From: Hypoxylon rubiginosum
Taxonomy: Eukaryota; Ascomycota; Sordariomycetes; Xylariales; Hypoxylaceae
Direction: 5' to 3'
NCBI GenBank assembly: GCA_902806565.1
Contig: CADCXA010000068.1
Location: 589,109 to 653,108, forward strand
DNA: 64,000 nt
Part shown: piece by piece, positions 20,569-33,023 of the stretch
How positions within the stretch are numbered: the stretch's first letter is position 1
Layout: every line of letters starts with the position of its first letter
Notes under the pieces: model-generated
What the model was told of the DNA's origin: nothing
What the model saw: only the letters and a program-made list of their open reading frames with translations
Databases searched by the model: none
Made by a program: the position numbers and the translations under genes

Positions 20569-22279
20569 CTGAGTGACAAGTCCAATAGAACCTCGTTTAC
20601 GCTCCCTAAGACTGCTCGGTAGATATAATGCATAACGACTTGGGACTCGACAGACTTCCTACGGTAACATGGGTCATATTTACAACTCGTCACAGAGTCC
20701 ACTACTCCTCGACACCTGGACCCTCGAGATGTCGCTATCCGAAAGTCACATCACACATAGAAGAGCACTGACGAATAGGAATACAGAACTAAGATAGGTA
20801 GCCTGCCTATGTCTGACAATACTCGGGCGCAGAACGAAAACGTAGGTGACACTAGATATGGGAAACCCCGAGGACCTATGAAGGTGTCGTTTTGAATCTT
20901 GGGTGAAGATATATTATTACTCATGTGTATCTAGGTAGATTATTGGTGCAAATTGCATTTCTAAGAGGGTGTGATTAGGGAAAGCCATAACGTTGGTACG
21001 CTTCACTGTCAGATTGAAGATTTGTAAGTTCCTAGATATAGAGGAGGCTCTAGAAGGCTTGGGTGCTTAATAAATCGAAAGGTGACACAAGTGAAATTAA
21101 TCGCGTGCTTTAGGTATTATCATACCTGGAAAAAACTATGAGACAAGACTGATGAGATTTAGGCATTAAATGATGAGGCTTATGAATATTTGATTGCTGG
21201 ACCAATCCTGGGCGATTCCTACGGGATATATATTATTACGCGAAAGACGAAAGAACTGAAGAAATGACGAAATGGCGAAATCTGTCAGTTTTCATTTACT
21301 ATGTAGATCCAAGCCTGGGTGTCGGCTGTCGGAGCCTAAGATTACCTAATGTTATAGTGCGATGGTGGCTGTGGTGTTAAAGTCTTGATTTCTCCTGTAC
21401 ACAAAAAGCATGCCATTACGTACGTAAAATATGGAAGTAGTGCGATGACTCTGGTGTAGTGTAGCAAGACTATACCTAGGTATGTATTAAGATTTGATAA
21501 TTGGATAAATAAGCATGTCTTGTGCCAGAATTTGCATTGGGGTAAAAAAAGGTTGAAAGCATCGGAGGGCGAGATCCTATTTTAAGGCGGCGCTACACCC
21601 CGGACTCCACCGGCTGCTTAAAGGCTGTGGTGGGCTGGGTGGTGGGTGCGCCCTACCGATAACCGTGCCCCACCGGCAGGTTATCGGTCTACCTTTGGAT
21701 ACCTGACGGTAGTGATAACGCCATACCACCAAAAAATTGAGAAGAAACAAGACCAGCGGCCGTTTGGGCCGGCTGGGGACATGGGGACGGTCAATGTTAG
21801 ACCGCCACGATGATGTCCACCGAAAACCCAATCAGTACGAGAATAAGACAAAGGAATGCAGGCTAGGGCCGATTTCGCCATTTACTCAACCCGACGTGCA
21901 ATTCGACGTACTCTGTGCGCTCTGTGTTCTGCGCCTCCGAACCCCTTGCTTCGAAAGCCTTCATTCGCATACGAGCCGTCCGAGCCATTAATAACAACCC
22001 ACAATTGGGACTTCTTCCCTCTGTCTCTCTCCGCCAATCCACATTTCTAACCGTGCCGTACCTGGAACCTACCTGCCCAAGGTAGTTCCTCACTTCTGCG
22101 AATCCTGGAGCAGGACGGGTCGGATCAACCTGGATGGTCATCATCATCAAGCACGCCATCTCACCGCGTTTCACTCTACTCTTGCTCATCCTCTTTCAGA
22201 TGGTGCAATCTGAATAAACCTCTCCCGGGCCCTGTCCTTCTACCCGGTCGCCGACCTAATTTCCTTCGACTTCATCGTC
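20569..22279. other. Intergenic region with SconB-like promoter
   Basis: The left part is AT-rich and featureless. The right part (21560-22279) is GC- and pyrimidine-rich, typical of a long fungal 5' leader, and holds the inverted repeat noted separately. No gene recognised. Confidence 0.45.
21654..21688. repeat. Perfect 10-bp inverted repeat upstream of SconB-like gene
   Basis: ACCGATAACC at 21654-21663 and GGTTATCGGT at 21679-21688 are exact complements around a 15-base GC-rich loop, about 600 bases before the ATG. Could be a protein-binding palindrome or a hairpin in the leader. Confidence 0.5.
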
Positions 22280-24579
22280 ATGGACAACCTGTCCTCTGTA
22301 CCGATATCCAACGGCCGTGAGCCCAGTTCGAGGCACGATGGCCACCATTATCACGCAAACGACACCACCCTGACGAGTCCGAACCACATATCATCCACCA
22401 GTCGTCATCGCTCGCAGAGACAGTCACTATCGTCTTTATCTGCCGAACCACCCAACACGAAACCGTCTAGGGATAGTTGTGACAGGCGAAGACCCGAGGA
22501 CGCAGAAGACTCCTCTCGCCTCCCCAACATGTCACAACAGCTTATGGGTCAATCGGTTACTCCCTTCTTGCGGGAACACATACCAGGATTCTATGCTCCG
22601 ATAGGGAAGCCCGACCTCCCGTCAATGACGGCCCTCAAAACAAAGGATCCGAATAGCAAGTATTGTTACCGGCACCGCCCGGATTCTAAGTGTCGAAGGG
22701 CGGCCGACGAGACTAAGATGGGCCTAATCCAGAGTGTATGTTGTGGCATCCCGGGATAAGTAGTGTCTGGTCGCTCATATCTAATGCCTTTTTAGGAACT
22801 CGAAACGCTGCCTGCCGCCGACCGACAGGCCATCACAAATGTCTGGTCATTGTTTTCCGCTGCTCCTTCGAAGCATCGAGAACTTATGCTGCAGGGCATC
22901 ATTACGCAGTGCTGCTTTCCGCAACTCTCTACTGTATCTCGCGAAGTGCATGAACAGTTGAAGATAGATTTTCTGACTGCACTACCGACCGAACTCTCGT
23001 TGAAGATTCTGTGTTATCTCGACTGCTCTTCCCTCTGCAAAGCTGCCCAGGTTAGCAGACGGTGGAACACGCTATCAGGAGACGACATAGTCTGGCACCG
23101 GATGTGCGAGCAACATATCGGACGGAAGTGCGAAAAGTGCCAATGGGGCTTACCGAAGTTGGAGAAGAAGAGATTGAAGGAATGGAAAATCCAACGCCAG
23201 GCCGATCTGAACACCCAGCGAGCACTGACGCTTATCAGCAGCCACAGCCCCTCAGTTGGAGGTGCCGCCAAGCGTGGAACATCATCTCTAGAGAATGAAG
23301 TGGAAAATACTACTAAGCGCCAATGCGTTAATGGATTCAGTGATGCGAGTGAGACTTCGTCGACGGGCACTCAGAAATTCCGGCCTTGGAAAGATCTGTA
23401 CAGGGAGAGATATAAGGTCGGATCAAATTGGCGTTACGGCAGGTGTTCCATCAAAACGTTTGGAGGCCAGCACACGAACGGAATCACGGCGTTACAATTC
23501 GACGATAATATGCTTGTCACGGGCTCTTACGATTCGAAAATCAAGCTTTGGGATATCGAGAAAGGCGAGGTTATACGGACTCTCCACGGCCATACTATGG
23601 GTATTAGGGCCCTTCAGTTCGATGACCGGATGCTCGTTTCTGCCAGCTTGGACGGTACAGTCAAGATATGGAACTGGCGAACTGGCGTTTGCATCAACAC
23701 CCTCAATCACCAAGGTGGTGTCATTACCGTGCACATGGACGGCGACCTTCTAGCTTCAGGCTCTATGGACAAGTCGATCAAGATCTTCAATTTCAAAACC
23801 CAACAATCATACAGTCTGCGAGGCCATACGGACTGGGTGAACCATGTCCGCCTCGATGCCACGTCGCGCACCGTACTTTCAGCCTCGGATGACTGTACGG
23901 TAAAGCTGTGGGACCTCGACTCCAAAGTCTGCATCAAGACCTTCCACGGTCATGTTGGTCAGGTTCAACAGGTTCTTACGCTACCAGACGATTACGAATT
24001 TGAGGATGAGAATGCGCTGGATGGTGACGCTGCCTCCGTGACTAGCAACCGCAGTGGCACGCCTCCTGGTAGCTCCCCGTCCGCAGCATCGCCACCCGAA
24101 GTGGATGAGGAGCGAGCTGCGTATGGCCCAATCTTTCAGTGTGACACCGACCGGCCGCTTCCCCCACGATGGATGCTTACTGGATCTCTCGATGCGACAA
24201 TGAGGCTTTGGGATACCGCGACAGGAAAATGCCCGCGAACCTTTTTCGGACACGTCGAAGGCATTTGGGGATTGGCGGCTGACTCTCTGCGCTATGTTAC
24301 TAGCGCTAATGATGCTACAGGTAAGCATCTCGAAGCCATTAGTGGTCTCATCGTATTGCATTTTTCGAATTGAAGACTAACCTCTTTGTCAATGTAGTCA
24401 AGGTTTGGGATGCTCGAACTGGTAAATGCGAACGGACATTCACTGGCCATGCCGGGCCCGTGACGTGTGTAGGCCTTAGCGATAGCCGGATGGCGAGCGG
24501 AGGTGAGGACGGAGAGGTGCGACTATACAGCTTCGAGGGTGAACCTTCAGAAGTTGAAGAATTCGGCACCCCTGCTTGA
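22280..24579 (+). CDS. sconB: SconB/Scon-2/Met30-type F-box WD40 protein
   Basis: Three exons, 22280..22735, 22796..24320 and 24398..24579, join to 720 aa, normal for this family. It is the substrate-recognition subunit of an SCF ubiquitin ligase that represses sulfur assimilation by targeting a bZIP activator when sulfur is plentiful. Seen: a Ser-rich N-terminus; the conserved [11 protein letters not shown] region; the F-box at about 225-270 ([17 protein letters not shown], then VSRRWNTLS); and seven WD repeats from about 360 to the end, including [42 protein letters not shown] and [13 protein letters not shown]. An insertion of about 60 residues rich in Ser/Pro lies between repeats five and six. 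The last intron splits the sixth repeat. The assignment rests on this order and on remembered family sequence. Confidence 0.92.
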
Positions 24580-26475
24580 GCCACGGACGACTCGAAAAAA
24601 CTTAATGTGCCTCAATGGAGGCCGATACCACTTATTAATGAGGCCCTAGCGGGATATTTTACGGAGGCGTTCTATTATACCACTTTTAACCGGCTTACCT
24701 ATGGGATGAAAAAGAGCTGGAGCTCGGCGGCAGAAGTTTATGTTAGCCGAAATTCACGGCATCTGGGAGGGTTGGCGTATTCTGCTGGAAAATTATTAAA
24801 AAAAACTTCAAGGCGTCTTAGGCGGGAAATACGACGCCGTGACACCACGCGCTACTGGAATGGCTGTTCCAAAGGGGTTGGATAGTACGGCGTCTATTCA
24901 ACATTATTCCATCTACTAAGGAGTAGGAATGTTTGTGCGATTACACTATAAAGAAAATAGTTTCCTATGGCATGTGGCTTGAGCCTCTTCATTATGCTGA
25001 CTCATGTAATCTGCATGTGAGCAATGTTCTAGACTTCCGACCTAGTCGTCGAGCAGGATGGACGATCTGAGGGACAACGTGGGCTTCTCGCGGCCTAAGT
25101 TCATTTCTTATTGGAGCAAGCCCCTGTCTGTGTCGCGTGAATCTGATATTACAACCACCTTATCATCGCGATCAAGTTGCATGCTAGTTCTGGATATAAC
25201 CTCGGCATGTGGAATGCTAATAAATACTCGCGAACTTGATGCTAGAGCCTCAAAGGAGCTATAAGTATTTTCTACCCGGTAGTATCCGATAGGAGGTATA
25301 CATCCAACTACATCCTGCGTACCTAATATGTAGTACGTACATGTATCCCAAGATCCCTGCCAAGTCTCGTACCCCGGGCTTTGTCTCCCCGCAAAATCAC
25401 AAGCTCGGCTGCCCGTCGGTAAACGTAACTTTTTTCGACGTCACTGCTATCACAGGCCAGATGCTTGTCAACAACCGCAATTCTCGAATGGCTGATCTTT
25501 TTCAGATGGGAAATCGAGAATTGTAATTCTGCAAAGCCAATTGGACATGGTCATATCCTGATCTACGACTCAATGGTTTGAAGTGACGAAGCTTTACCTA
25601 GTAGGCAAAAGAACAAGACGTTTCTTTCCTGCCGGCCGCCAAGCTCTTCCACGCAACACGCGATCGAGAGCTCCGGTTTGCCGAACGAGACCTGATCCGG
25701 CGGACCGTTCGACCAAGAAAATGGACAAAGGCGTTACGGCACACAACGTTAAGGTTTCTCTTTTCCGCCGTCATCATCGATCTAGCCCCAACCCCACACA
25801 CAATCTCGCTGTGCCTCCTTTGGCGCTTGTCTTCTCTCCCTTTAGCTCCCCTAGGTTAGGGCCTGAAAGGAAGCACGAGGATAGGCCGTCTCGAACTTCT
25901 CAGCTGCGGAAGTTCTTGGTGGTGCCTGTGCCTGTGCCCGTGCCCATTTTGAGTCACTCGCTTCCATCTCCCTTCCGGTATGGCGGGTGCGACAGATGCT
26001 AATTGCCATTACCCATAGCTCGGTAATGTCCTTGTGCCTAGGGCCCCCTTGGGGCCGGATGGGGGGGTTTTTATATAGATATCGGGATATCCTAGCTTAG
26101 AGCTTCTGACCCGAAGATCATGTTAGGTTTGGATGACTCCTTTTCTTTAGCTATTCTTTTGGTATTTATACCTCTTTGTCTGTTGTATACACACATACTA
26201 TACGACGATACCAACACATAGCATTTTCTTCTAGAGCTTGGCGCCAGTCATATCTTGTTTGTCTACCTTTGCTCCCGTCCTCGCCCAGCCGTACGAAGTT
26301 CTTCGCAAGGACCCTTTCTCCAAGGTGCTACTTGATAGAACGTTGGTGACGTCCATTGCATGTGATCGCCCTCCCCCAGAGCACCATCGATTTTATCTTG
26401 AGTGAAGCGGCCCAAGTAGAAGCGGAAGCATCCCGAACTGAAAACCGGGCGGAGGCCCAAACTACACCAGATATT
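24580..26475. other. Intergenic, likely 3' and 5' untranslated regions
   Basis: No supported gene. ORFs such as 24607-24885 and 25583-26002 lack family features. 26026-26080 is a GC-rich stretch with GGGGCC/GGGCCCCC repeats, and 25920-25945 has a GTGCCT/GTGCCC hexamer run. CT-rich sequence near 26260-26475 looks like the leader of the carrier gene. Confidence 0.45.
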
Positions 26476-27724
26476 ATGGCGACCAAAGTAGGAGGAAAAG
26501 ATGGCAAGCCGCCGCCGACAGTAGCGACGAATCTAATCGGTGAGCGCTTAGACTTCCTACTTGTTGTCTACCCCAATTCTGCTTACGTTCCTTGACTAAC
26601 AATGCTGCAATATAGCTGGCGGAGGAGCAGGTATGATGGAGGCCCTGGCCTGCCATCCTCTCGGTTCGTGCTGCCCTACCTCCCCTCCCCCGCTCATGCC
26701 TCCGATCTAACACCTCTCCTCTCCTTTTTTAGACACGATAAAAGTACGAATGCAGCTCTCGCGGCGCGCGCGCCAGCCCGGGGCCCCGAAGCGCGGCTTC
26801 ATACGCACGGGGGCCGAGATCGTGAAGCGGGAGACGCCGCTGGGCCTGTACAAGGGCCTGGGCGCCGTGCTGACGGGGATCGTGCCCAAGATGGCGATCC
26901 GGTTCACGTCCTTCGAGGCGTACAAGCAGGCGCTCGCGGACGCCGAGACGCGCAATATATCGGGGCGGGGCACGTTCATGGCGGGTCTCGCGGCGGGCGT
27001 GACGGAGGCCGTCGCCGTCGTGACGCCCATGGAGGTGATCAAGATCCGGCTGCAGGCGCAGCACCACAGCATGGCGGACCCGCTCGACGTCCCCAAGTAC
27101 CGCAACGCGGCGCACGCGCTGTACACGGTCGTGAAAGAGGAAGGCGTCGGCGCGCTGTACCGCGGCGTCAGCCTGACGGCGCTGCGGCAGGGCAGCAACC
27201 AGGCCGTCAACTTCACCGCCTACACGTACTTCAAGGAGGTGCTCCTGCGCTGGCAGCAGGGGCGCGACGCCACGGGCGCCGTCGCCGTGTCCCTGCCCAG
27301 CTGGCAGACCACGCTCATCGGGCTCGTCAGCGGCGCCATGGGCCCGCTGAGCAACGCGCCTATCGATACTATCAAGACCCGCCTGCAGAAGACGCCGGCC
27401 GAGGAGGGGGTCTCGGCGTTTAAGAGGATCAGCAGTATTGCGGGGGAGATGTTTAAGTGAGTTTTACCTTTTCTATCTATTTCACTAGTATCTTGCTGTA
27501 GTTTGGGGTTTAAGATCTATGTTTTTGAAAGTATGTACTGTAATGCTGATCCGAGGTGGGGTTATAGGCAAGAGGGCTTCCATGCCTTCTACAAGGGCAT
27601 CACACCCCGAATCATGCGTGTCGCGCCGGGCCAGGCCGTGACGTTTACGGTGTACGAGTACCTGAAGGATAAGTTGGAGAAGAGTGGGCCTAGTATGTTA
27701 TCGGGAAGTCAATATGAAGAATAG
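26476..27724 (+). CDS. Mitochondrial succinate/fumarate carrier
   Basis: Four exons, 26476..26539, 26616..26663, 26733..27456 and 27568..27724, give 330 aa in frame. Three mitochondrial carrier repeats are seen, each with its signature: HPLDTIKVRMQ, TPMEVIKIRLQAQH and APIDTIKTRLQ. Between them are LYKGLGAVLTGIVPKMAIRF, ALYRGVSLTALRQGSNQA and FYKGITPRIMRVAPGQAVTF, which match yeast Sfc1/Acr1 closely from memory. The protein would sit in the inner mitochondrial membrane and exchange cytosolic succinate for matrix fumarate, needed for growth on C2 compounds. Exon 3 is strikingly GC-rich compared with the flanks. Confidence 0.9.
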
Positions 27725-27933
27725 GGGAGGGGGAATTGTTGGGGACGGGTTCGAGGTGAATGTAAGGATCGCATCTAAATGCAATTGTTCTAGTGCATCA
27801 TATATCCAGATATTTATGAGAAAAGAGGATTATAATTCTAATTTTCCTACTTTATCATGACGTCTCGTTAATCATAGTACCTCTAGAGTCGAAGTGACAG
27901 ATATATAAACCCCAATTTTTGGGCGTTCAGTCT

Positions 27934-29093
27934 TCACCTGCCAGGTCTCTTGGGTCTCCTGAAGGCCGTCCTAGCCTCCGCTTCGGGGAACAGATCCGAA
28001 GTTACGGACTGTTCTGTGATCTCGCTCGGTTCCTCTACCTCGAATTTCTTCTCGATCTGGAGCCCCGCCTCGGATTTAGCTACATCGAGGACAGCCCGTT
28101 TCATTAGCGGGTACAGCATCCGGAACTTGATGCCCTTGGTGGCGGCCGTGGCGGGGCATGTGTAGAAGAAGAGCACGACATTCTTCTCGTCTCCACCACG
28201 TGGCGGTGTGGCTTTGTACCGGAAGAACGTGAAACGTGGTTCGGTTGATGAGATAGTCTCAACAAGCTCGGTGATCGTAGACGGTGAGGAGGAGTCAGGG
28301 ACTAGCTCGATAACTTCGGTCTCGGGGTTGATTTTCTATTTCATACCCGTTATTAGCTATATACTTGCCCATTTTACCCATTATACGGCTAGTACAACTT
28401 ACCAGCATAACCAGCCCGCTGCCCTCCTCGCGGGCTAGCGCACTTAGGGAGACCAGCGCATCGGTAGCAATGGGCATGTTCATGGTCTTGCTCAGATGAA
28501 TCTCGCGGACGCCGGTGCCAGCACCAGCCTCGGCCTCTGCCCTCTTCACCTCACCCAGCGTCCTCTCCTCCTCGGTGAGCGGCGCCTCGAGCTCCACGTG
28601 CTTATCGTGCTTCTCGAAGCCGGCGGCGCTCAGCTCGTTAGCCATGGTCGCGAAGATTGTCTCGCGGAAGTGCTCCGAGCCCAGCTCGCGCACGAGCGTC
28701 AGCCGCGTCGACGCGAACAGCATCTTCTGCCGGACCTTGGCCGCATCGGGCACGTACGTCACGGCCACGAAGTACGGCGCGGTGTCATACCGACGTAGCA
28801 ACACGTACAGTGGTTCGTCGGGCTTCAGGTGGGAAGCGAGCTGGGCGACATCGGTAGAGAAGTCGCTTGACGAGGAGGACCGCGGGAGCGTGGATAGCGG
28901 CGTGAGGGACTCCGAGGAGATGGTCACGAGGAGCCCGAAGAGCGAGGTGTCGGCGAGCAGCGTGTTGAACTGGGAAACGAGTTCCTGGGATGCTGGGTTT
29001 CGAAAGTGAGCAAGCTACGTTCTGTCTTGGGTGTAGGTGGGAAAGGGGAACGGGTCGGTATGTAAATACCATACCAGAGATTCCTGACTGCAT
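27934..29093 (-). CDS. Twinfilin (actin monomer-binding, two ADF-H domains)
   Basis: Three exons, complement(27934..28335, 28403..28992, 29075..29093), give 336 aa, normal for twinfilin. The first exon codes only MQSGIS plus one base, a pattern often seen in fungal ADF-H proteins. The first ADF-H domain includes YVLLRRYD, PYFVAVTYVPDAAKVRQKML and FASTRLTLVRELG. The second includes RFTFFRYK, FFYTCPATAATKGIKFRMLY and LMKRAVLD. A basic tail RRPKRPGR ends the protein, matching the C-terminal region that binds capping protein or phosphoinositides in other twinfilins. It sequesters ADP-actin monomers at endocytic actin patches. Confidence 0.88.
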
Positions 29094-29452
29094 CTTGCCC
29101 CTTTTTCCAAAACCACGGGTTTACCTAGGTCGACAGAGTTGTTCAGGGAGTTGACTAGGAGTACATATGTAGGAAGACGGAAATCAGGTTCTGTTGTTGA
29201 CACTGGTTGACACTGCGAGGCGCAGCGTCTGAGGATATCGAAGAGCAGAAGGGGCAGAGAGGCAGGGGATGTATGTGGATGCCCCTCCATTTGACATTCG
29301 ATGCTTGGCCTGTCAGGGGAACACGCGTGGTGCGGGGCTCAGATATATGATAGATGCATAAGTTGGATATACAAGATTTATTAGAATATCGTTTCTATAT
29401 GTGCTAAGTCAATAAGTCAATACCATCCATCTTAAGGGATTCTGTTCTGCTT
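29094..29452. other. Spacer, no gene recognised
   Basis: 5' flank of twinfilin and 3' flank of the DUF8021-like gene. No motifs beyond a TGTTGACACTGGTTGACACT direct repeat near 29195-29214. Confidence 0.4.
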
Positions 29453-31365
29453 CTACATCCTCTTTGACTTCAAGTCTAGACGCAGTGATAAATCAAGTGT
29501 CTCACCTACTTCTGCCCACGCAGATGTATATCCGTACGGCATCCACTTGATCATACTTTCGACGCGAGAAATCGTTCCGTTGTTGGTCTTAATCAGCTGC
29601 GGAATGAGATATGTCCCTGGAATGCGTGCAGCCGCCGACAATGGGCCAGGTCCGTCTGCCGGTTCGTCCACTAAAGCCACAGCCATCACTGCTTTATCGC
29701 TGTCCGCGACGAGAATGCGCCTGTCACGAACTGTAGTCGTGCTGCTAGTTAGCCCATTAGGAGCTGTTCCCTTGCCGCCTAACTGAGCAGCGCATGTCAG
29801 ATTTGCTTGCACAAAGTTGTCGCGTCTAGTGCATTCTGCTGCGAACGGCACTCTCTTGCTCGAATGCTTCTCTAGACCGTCGAAGTATGCATTCAATAAC
29901 GCTGCTGATATCTTAGCACCAGTGTTATTAGCTTGGAAAGCGGGATCAAGCTGGCCTGTCGAATTGCCATTCCACTCGACCGGGAGCGGCGGTCGCATGA
30001 GCGTCACTGTCCCCCTACGGCTATCCGTGAACTCTGCACGAACGATGTTCGCCTCGATCTTTGTTATTTTCCCGTCTTCGACCTTAATCCGTAGTGCAAG
30101 TACCCCTGGTATGGCGTGCTCCTTGGTAAGTCCCCAATACCCGGCTGACCCTCTTTCTGCATCAGCGAAAACTCGTCCGTGCCGGCTTTAGCAATTTCAA
30201 CTAGAGTCTCCCAGAGCCCATCCCCGATAGCGAGGAACTGGCCATTCTCCGAATAGCGCGCGTCCTCAGCAAGAGCTAGTGTTGATGGGTCATGAGATTT
30301 AAGTGCTTGAAGAACACCCTCGACCGCCTTCTCGAGGCAAGCCCGGTCGCAGGGACTTGGAAGTGTCAGTTCGGTGCCAGGGCCGCTGAGATCCACGGCC
30401 GGGTCCTCGGGAAATCCTGCGCGCATGCCGTAGGGCGCCTCGGTCAGGGTCATCTCGATTCGGTACAGTTTTTCGCCTCGTAAACGGAACGCCTCCATGG
30501 CTATCAATGTACGGGGAGTTTCGAAGTAAAGCGGGATAGGTGACAAAGTGCCATTGACGCTAGGCAAAGACCGCACGGTTCCATTGTGGTCAAGAGTTGT
30601 GATGGCGAAAACGGCCTGGCGCTCCTCATCTGCCACGGGGAAGTGACGCTCGCGAATCTTAGTAACGCAGCCAAGGAATCCGGTCTGGAACTGCTCTTCA
30701 CAGGTGAGGGAGGCAAATGTGGTGCCATTAGAGTGGCCGTAAGGATCCCCAGTCTTGACGTTGGTCGTTTGAAGGCCATCTTCCAGGCGGTTGCAGTCTT
30801 TGTCAAAGAAGGTATAGTCACCATTGGGGTCGTTTCCCTGCATCCCAGTGTAGTACTTATTGGTTTGTGATATCAGCTTCTCCCGAGGAATCCGCTCTGT
30901 TTCCGGAACGGTTTCGAACCACTCGGGTTCGGGCCGGCCGAGCTCTTCATACAAAGCCACGCCACCGGGGTCACGAGTAATCTGCGTCTCAATCTCACTG
31001 ATCTTTCCAACCTCATAGACCTTAAGACGGACGAGGTAAATTGCCCCGATACCGTTCTCAGTGATGGTGGTAATAGCTGCGACCTGGCGCGCCTCGGGAT
31101 CAGAGAATATGTGGTTGTATTTGCCCAATGATTCGGCGATGTGCCACTCGCCTGTTCCTAGCGGAAGTATTTGGTCATTCTCCACGTATTTTACATCGTC
31201 GGTTACTGGCAAGCTTGATGGATCACGAGCTACTGACGCTTTCAGATAGTTCGTGATTAGTCCTTCTAGGCCATCTCTGTCGAGGCGTTTAGCTGATGCT
31301 TGAACCGAACTGAGGACTAGCATGCACAGGGCAGCTCCAAGAACCTGCCGAATCTGGTGATACAT
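29453..31365 (-). pseudogene. Secreted two-repeat DUF8021-like protein, frameshifted
   Basis: The frame from 31365 gives a signal peptide (MYHQIRQVLGAALCMLVLSS, then VQASA) and about 400 residues; the reading frame then changes once near 30165-30175 (around GACGAGTTTTCG) and continues openly to TGA-free sequence ending LDLKSKRM at 29453. One lost base there explains everything: the downstream frame shows AERGSAGYWGLTKEHAIPG and LALRIKVEDGKITKIEANIV, which match the first repeat's VRLKVYEVGKISEIETQI. The whole protein (about 636 aa) is two copies of a unit with a KSHDPSTLALAEDARYSENG-like strand and a later Cys-bearing CTRRDNF/CNRLEDGL segment. These resemble the fungal DUF8021 domain. Function unknown. 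The break may be a real mutation or an assembly error in TTTT. Confidence 0.75.
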
Positions 31366-33023
31366 TATTCCCCTTTTTGACCCGGATTTGATGATTTGGG
31401 TTTCTCTAGATCTATCCTAACATTCCATGGTACACTATTTATGTGATATGTGACAAGTCATCCTCTGAATAGATCGTCGTATCCCTGCAAAATGCAATGC
31501 CGGCAAAATAGATCTTCCCTCCTTTGGCGCGGCTGGGAATTATTTTGCCCAGAATACGTTGACTTCGAGGCTTACTGTTTTTAGACCTCCGCTCAGTCAT
31601 TATCCTCTATATTATCCAATGAATACCTACATAAGGTAGGTATGTGTTAAATCTGCCAACTTATTCCAAGGATAGCTGTCGACCATGATCGACGTAAATC
31701 TGAGTTATACCCCCAGAAGTCGACACTAGGTACCTATACAGATATCCAGCTACATGGCAATGTAACGGGTCAGCTACAACGCCATAGAATTATTTATCTA
31801 AAAGCAGCTTAGAGTACACTAAATCAAATAGCTTAAATAACATTATTTAACGCCTTGAGACTTATTCTTGGTTATATAAGGGTCGCGGCTTAACTAGAGT
31901 ATCTCAGAGAGTTGTCAAAAGGTAGACCTATCTCAGATCTCTTCTTAACATTAAAACGTTTAACACACCGGCTCGGGCCCAGCTAAAAGGTAAACCTATC
32001 AACCGAACAGTCTATGTGGTAGCCACGCTTTCGATTGAAGGTAATACTATGAGTCCTCTTTAGACATATCTTGAGTACCTGCCTTAGGTAGGTACCTACC
32101 TAGGTAGTTATATGTTGTAGTGTTGTTTTCTTATAACTGTACAGCTAAGGACATAAGAACTATAAATGTTTTAAATTACGACCTCAGAAAGTCCAGCAAC
32201 GTCAGAGGCCCAACCTTGCCTTTATCCCAAGTATTTATCATTGGCAATTCAAAAAGCTTTTTGTTTTTGGTGTCGCATTTTCGTGGCGTTTCCAAACACT
32301 TCGCTTCCATAGTTCCAATAGAGCTATATTGCTACCTGGTAATGGTGGCTACTACTATATTATTATCGTAGGAAACTCAGACTTTTTCATGTAAGTTCTT
32401 TCATAAGGAAAACCTCGTGAACTCAAGACTTATCGAGATAGTTAGATCGAGAACCAATAGTATTACTTTATAGGGCAGCCTGAATGTGTGATAGGCTATT
32501 AAATCTGATAGCCATGACCCCTGACTACTCCATCCTTCTTTCCTGGGGCGTGAAACGGTTCAAGCTGAATGTACCTCACGGTATCCTGTTAATCGGGCTA
32601 TTTCCAATTTTTTCTATTCTAGATGACGATATGTGTTTGCGAGGCCTTTCTCGTGTTCTCATTCCTTTCCCTCAAAATAGGCACAATGACTATCTTTGGG
32701 CTCTCATATGGTAGCAGTGGATGAGGCACCATCCTCATAAATATTGACAGGGTTATACTGTACTATCCGATAGTGTACTAGTCGAGCCAAGGTTATTCCC
32801 CAAGATTGCAGAGCATATCATGAATCCGAATGCTCTCATTGGCTCTATAACCGATATGCGGCCAATGAGCCCGATACACGCTTTTGGAGAAAGGCTATGA
32901 TCCCATATACCTAGGTAAGGTAGGTATGTATATATACTACAATATCTATTTCACGTTGTGCGGGGCCTCGTGTTTAGCTACATGACCTTTCGTTTCCTTG
33001 ATCTGTAGTCGGTCAATAGAGCA
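31366..33023. other. AT-rich intergenic region
   Basis: No supported gene; small ORFs at 32120-32371 and 32484-32714 look random. TAGGTACCTACC-type motifs occur near 31635, 31728, 32083-32105 and 32910-32925. TATATATAC near 32929 may serve as the TATA element of the P450. Confidence 0.45.

Noticed and set aside
25583..26002. 139-aa frame between sconB-like and carrier genes
   Set aside because: Arg/Pro-rich random composition and no family; treated as untranslated sequence.
26602..27423. 273-aa plus-strand and two minus-strand frames over the carrier gene
   Set aside because: Out-of-frame products of the GC-rich exon 3 of the succinate/fumarate carrier, with low-complexity Arg/Gly/Ala composition.
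30064..30180. Intron explanation for the frame change in the DUF8021-like gene
   Set aside because: Sequence on both sides of the break is repeat-homologous without a gap and there is no suitable GT-AG pair, so a one-base indel fits better.
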